Source: Sphingomonas sp. LY29 (GTDB lineage Bacteria; Pseudomonadota; Alphaproteobacteria; Sphingomonadales; Sphingomonadaceae). From it: a stretch of 64,000 nt of DNA. The stretch covers positions 496,001-560,000 of the forward strand of contig NZ_CP141587.1 of the NCBI RefSeq assembly GCF_035593985.1. The letters are read 5' to 3'. Position numbers and translations under genes: made by a program. The notes below the pieces were generated by a model. That model was not told where the DNA came from. It was given only the letters and a program-made list of their open reading frames with translations, and made no database searches. Positions 62,845 through 64,000 of the stretch are shown here, in pieces (the stretch's first letter is position 1; each line of letters starts with the position of its first letter).

Positions 62845-63486
62845 ATGGTCACCACTTCCACACCCAAAAGCACGAGCCGCAGCCGCACGGCACCTGCAGC
62901 CGGCAGATCAGCGCAGACATCTCGCTCAGGCTCCGATAATTCCAGCGGATCGACTGGCGCATTCATCGGCGCAGCGGTGGCAGGGGCGGCTATCGCCGTT
63001 GCTGCCAACCTTAGCCGAAAACTAGCCGTACAGGGCATGAGTGCCCGCAAAGGTAGTTGGGCTGAAAGCCTAGCCGCGGAGCATAAGATGGTTCTCGCAC
63101 TGTTCGATAAGGCACTCGCGACCAACGAGACCGACAAGAAGAAGCGCGCGCTACTGCTGATGCAAATCGGCCATGCGCTCGACAAGCATGCCTATGCGGA
63201 GGAGCATGTCGTCTATCCCGCGCTTCGCGAAGCGAACAGCCAGTCGGACGCCGAGCAACTCGAGACCGAGCATGGCGAAGTGAAGACATTTCTCTACCGC
63301 CTGCACAATACGGAGGTCACATCGCCCGACTGGATCTCGATCATGCGAGATTTCCGCAATTCGGTTGCGGCGCATGCCCGGCTGGAGGAGGACGTCATCT
63401 TCCCGCGCCTCCGCTCGGAAATAGACGACGAGCTCGACGAGAAGATCACGTCGGACGTCAACAAGGCTGGCTTCATGATGGCCTGA
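62845..63486 (+). CDS. Hemerythrin HHE-domain protein
   Basis: 213 residues. A Ser/Thr-rich N-terminus and a Gly/Ala hydrophobic stretch (GAFIGAAVAGAAIAVAANLS, about 38-57) precede the helical HHE domain: LAAEHKMVLALFDKAL, HALDKHAYAEEHVVYPALRE, TEHGEVKTFLYRL and AAHARLEEDVIFPRLR supply the His and Glu ligands for a di-iron site. Such proteins bind O2, NO or iron and are often stress-induced in Alphaproteobacteria. GGGAG lies before ATG. The hydrophobic stretch may anchor it to the membrane. Confidence 0.88.
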   Translation: MVTTSTPKSTSRSRTAPAAGRSAQTSRSGSDNSSGSTGAFIGAAVAGAAIAVAANLSRKLAVQGMSARKGSWAESLAAEHKMVLALFDKALATNETDKKKRALLLMQIGHALDKHAYAEEHVVYPALREANSQSDAEQLETEHGEVKTFLYRLHNTEVTSPDWISIMRDFRNSVAAHARLEEDVIFPRLRSEIDDELDEKITSDVNKAGFMMA

Positions 63487-63499
63487 CGGGAGGCCGCTG

Positions 63500-63952
63500 G
63501 TGCCAAGACTCAAGTTGTTCAAGGTGACCAGCGGCTTCCACGACCGTTACGTCGCTGCCACCAGCCGATCAGCTGCGCTCAAGGCGTGGGGCGCTCGAAC
63601 AGACCTGTTCGCGATGGGCGCGGCTGAGCAGGCCGACGACGACGCGATCCTGGCCGAAGCCTCCAAATCCCCCGGGACAGTTCTCCAGAAGCGGCGGACG
63701 AAGGGTTCCGAACTCGAAAGGCGCGCTGTGCCGCGGAGAGCCAAAGACGATCGCGTCAAGCGCAAGCGTGCCCTCGCCACTTCCGAACGCAAGCTAGCCG
63801 CCGCCGAAGCAGCGCGCGACGCCGACTTGGCCAAGCGGGACGCAGCGATCAATCGGCTGGCGCGAAGCCGCGAGGTGGCCGAGACAAAGCACGAAGCCGC
63901 GATAAAAAGACTTCGGGAGGACCTAGCAGCGGCGCAGGTCCGCCACGGGTAA
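63500..63952 (+). CDS. Charged, coiled-coil protein (TolA-like composition)
   Basis: 150 residues from GTG 63500 with GGGAGG six bases upstream. The N-terminal ~60 residues form a compact conserved-looking segment (LKLFKVTSGFHDRYVAATSR, AALKAWGARTDLFAMGAAEQ); the remainder is Lys/Arg/Glu/Ala-rich and probably one long helix (LAAAEAARDADLAKRDAAIN). No signal peptide. Similar small proteins are widespread in sphingomonads without known role. It starts 13 bases after the hemerythrin stop and is probably co-transcribed. Confidence 0.75.
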   Translation: MPRLKLFKVTSGFHDRYVAATSRSAALKAWGARTDLFAMGAAEQADDDAILAEASKSPGTVLQKRRTKGSELERRAVPRRAKDDRVKRKRALATSERKLAAAEAARDADLAKRDAAINRLARSREVAETKHEAAIKRLREDLAAAQVRHG

Positions 63953-64000
63953 CGAACTCCTCGAGTGATCGCCCGCCTTTGTCTAAACTGGCCAACGACT

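Overview
The window looks like a chromosome segment from a GC-rich alphaproteobacterium of the Sphingomonadales (Sphingomonas or a close relative). The grounds are a TonB-dependent receptor at the left edge, HEINQPL-type FixL kinases with FixJ regulators, a SciP (DUF1153) protein, a sphingan-type polysaccharide locus that opens with a polyprenyl-phosphate sugar transferase, frequent GTG/TTG starts, and many 4-base ATGA overlaps. No rRNA gene, complete tRNA gene, CRISPR array or plasmid/phage replication gene was seen.

Layout. 1-2.2 kb: 3' part of a TonB-dependent receptor with its terminator. 2.2-3.7 kb: a 5' half of a tRNA-Gly gene followed by gene-poor DNA, probably the scar of an integration site. 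3.7-6.5 kb: a compact phosphorelay (CHASE3/PAS hybrid kinase, receiver, Hpt). 6.5-10.5 kb: an opposite-strand operon of receiver, TPR plus beta-barrel (YaiO-like), HEAT-repeat membrane protein and GT2 synthase, which looks like a synthase-dependent exopolysaccharide module. 10.8-28.2 kb: a Wzx/Wzy-type exopolysaccharide locus: initiating sugar transferase, IS5-family remnants, acetyltransferase, four GT4 glycosyltransferases, flippase, polymerase candidate, Wzc-type tyrosine autokinase, Wza-type export lipoprotein, O-antigen-ligase/polymerase-TPR protein and a small exported protein.

28.8-35.2 kb: regulatory block with two FixJ-like regulators, two FixL-like kinases, a MarR-like regulator and small helical proteins. 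35.7-40.2 kb: c-di-GMP reception and turnover (PilZ, dual-HD HD-GYP, tandem PilZ) interspersed with a SciP paralogue and a thermonuclease-like protein. 40.7-45.1 kb: GT2, DUF2142 membrane protein, methyltransferase and a sterol-desaturase-family enzyme. 45.7-48.5 kb: a large Calx-beta/RTX protein, probably secreted by a type I system not found here.

48.6-50.5 kb: an asparagine-synthetase-like cyclase preceded by a 44-residue TTG-initiated ORF that reads like a lasso-peptide precursor. No lasso leader-binding protein or protease gene is in the window, so this is either a split or an orphan RiPP locus. 51.2-58.6 kb: two overlapping hybrid kinases, one carrying about ten tandem HAMP-type units encoded by near-identical 276-bp DNA repeats. 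58.7-64 kb: winged-helix regulator with two DUF5985 membrane proteins, a small receiver with a tiny partner protein, a glycine-zipper lipoprotein, phenylalanine 4-hydroxylase behind a terminator-like hairpin, a hemerythrin protein with a possible EcfG-type promoter, and a charged coiled-coil protein.

Taken together, the region links surface polysaccharide synthesis and export with an unusually dense set of phosphorelay and c-di-GMP regulators. All functional names come from reading motifs by eye; no database search was run.
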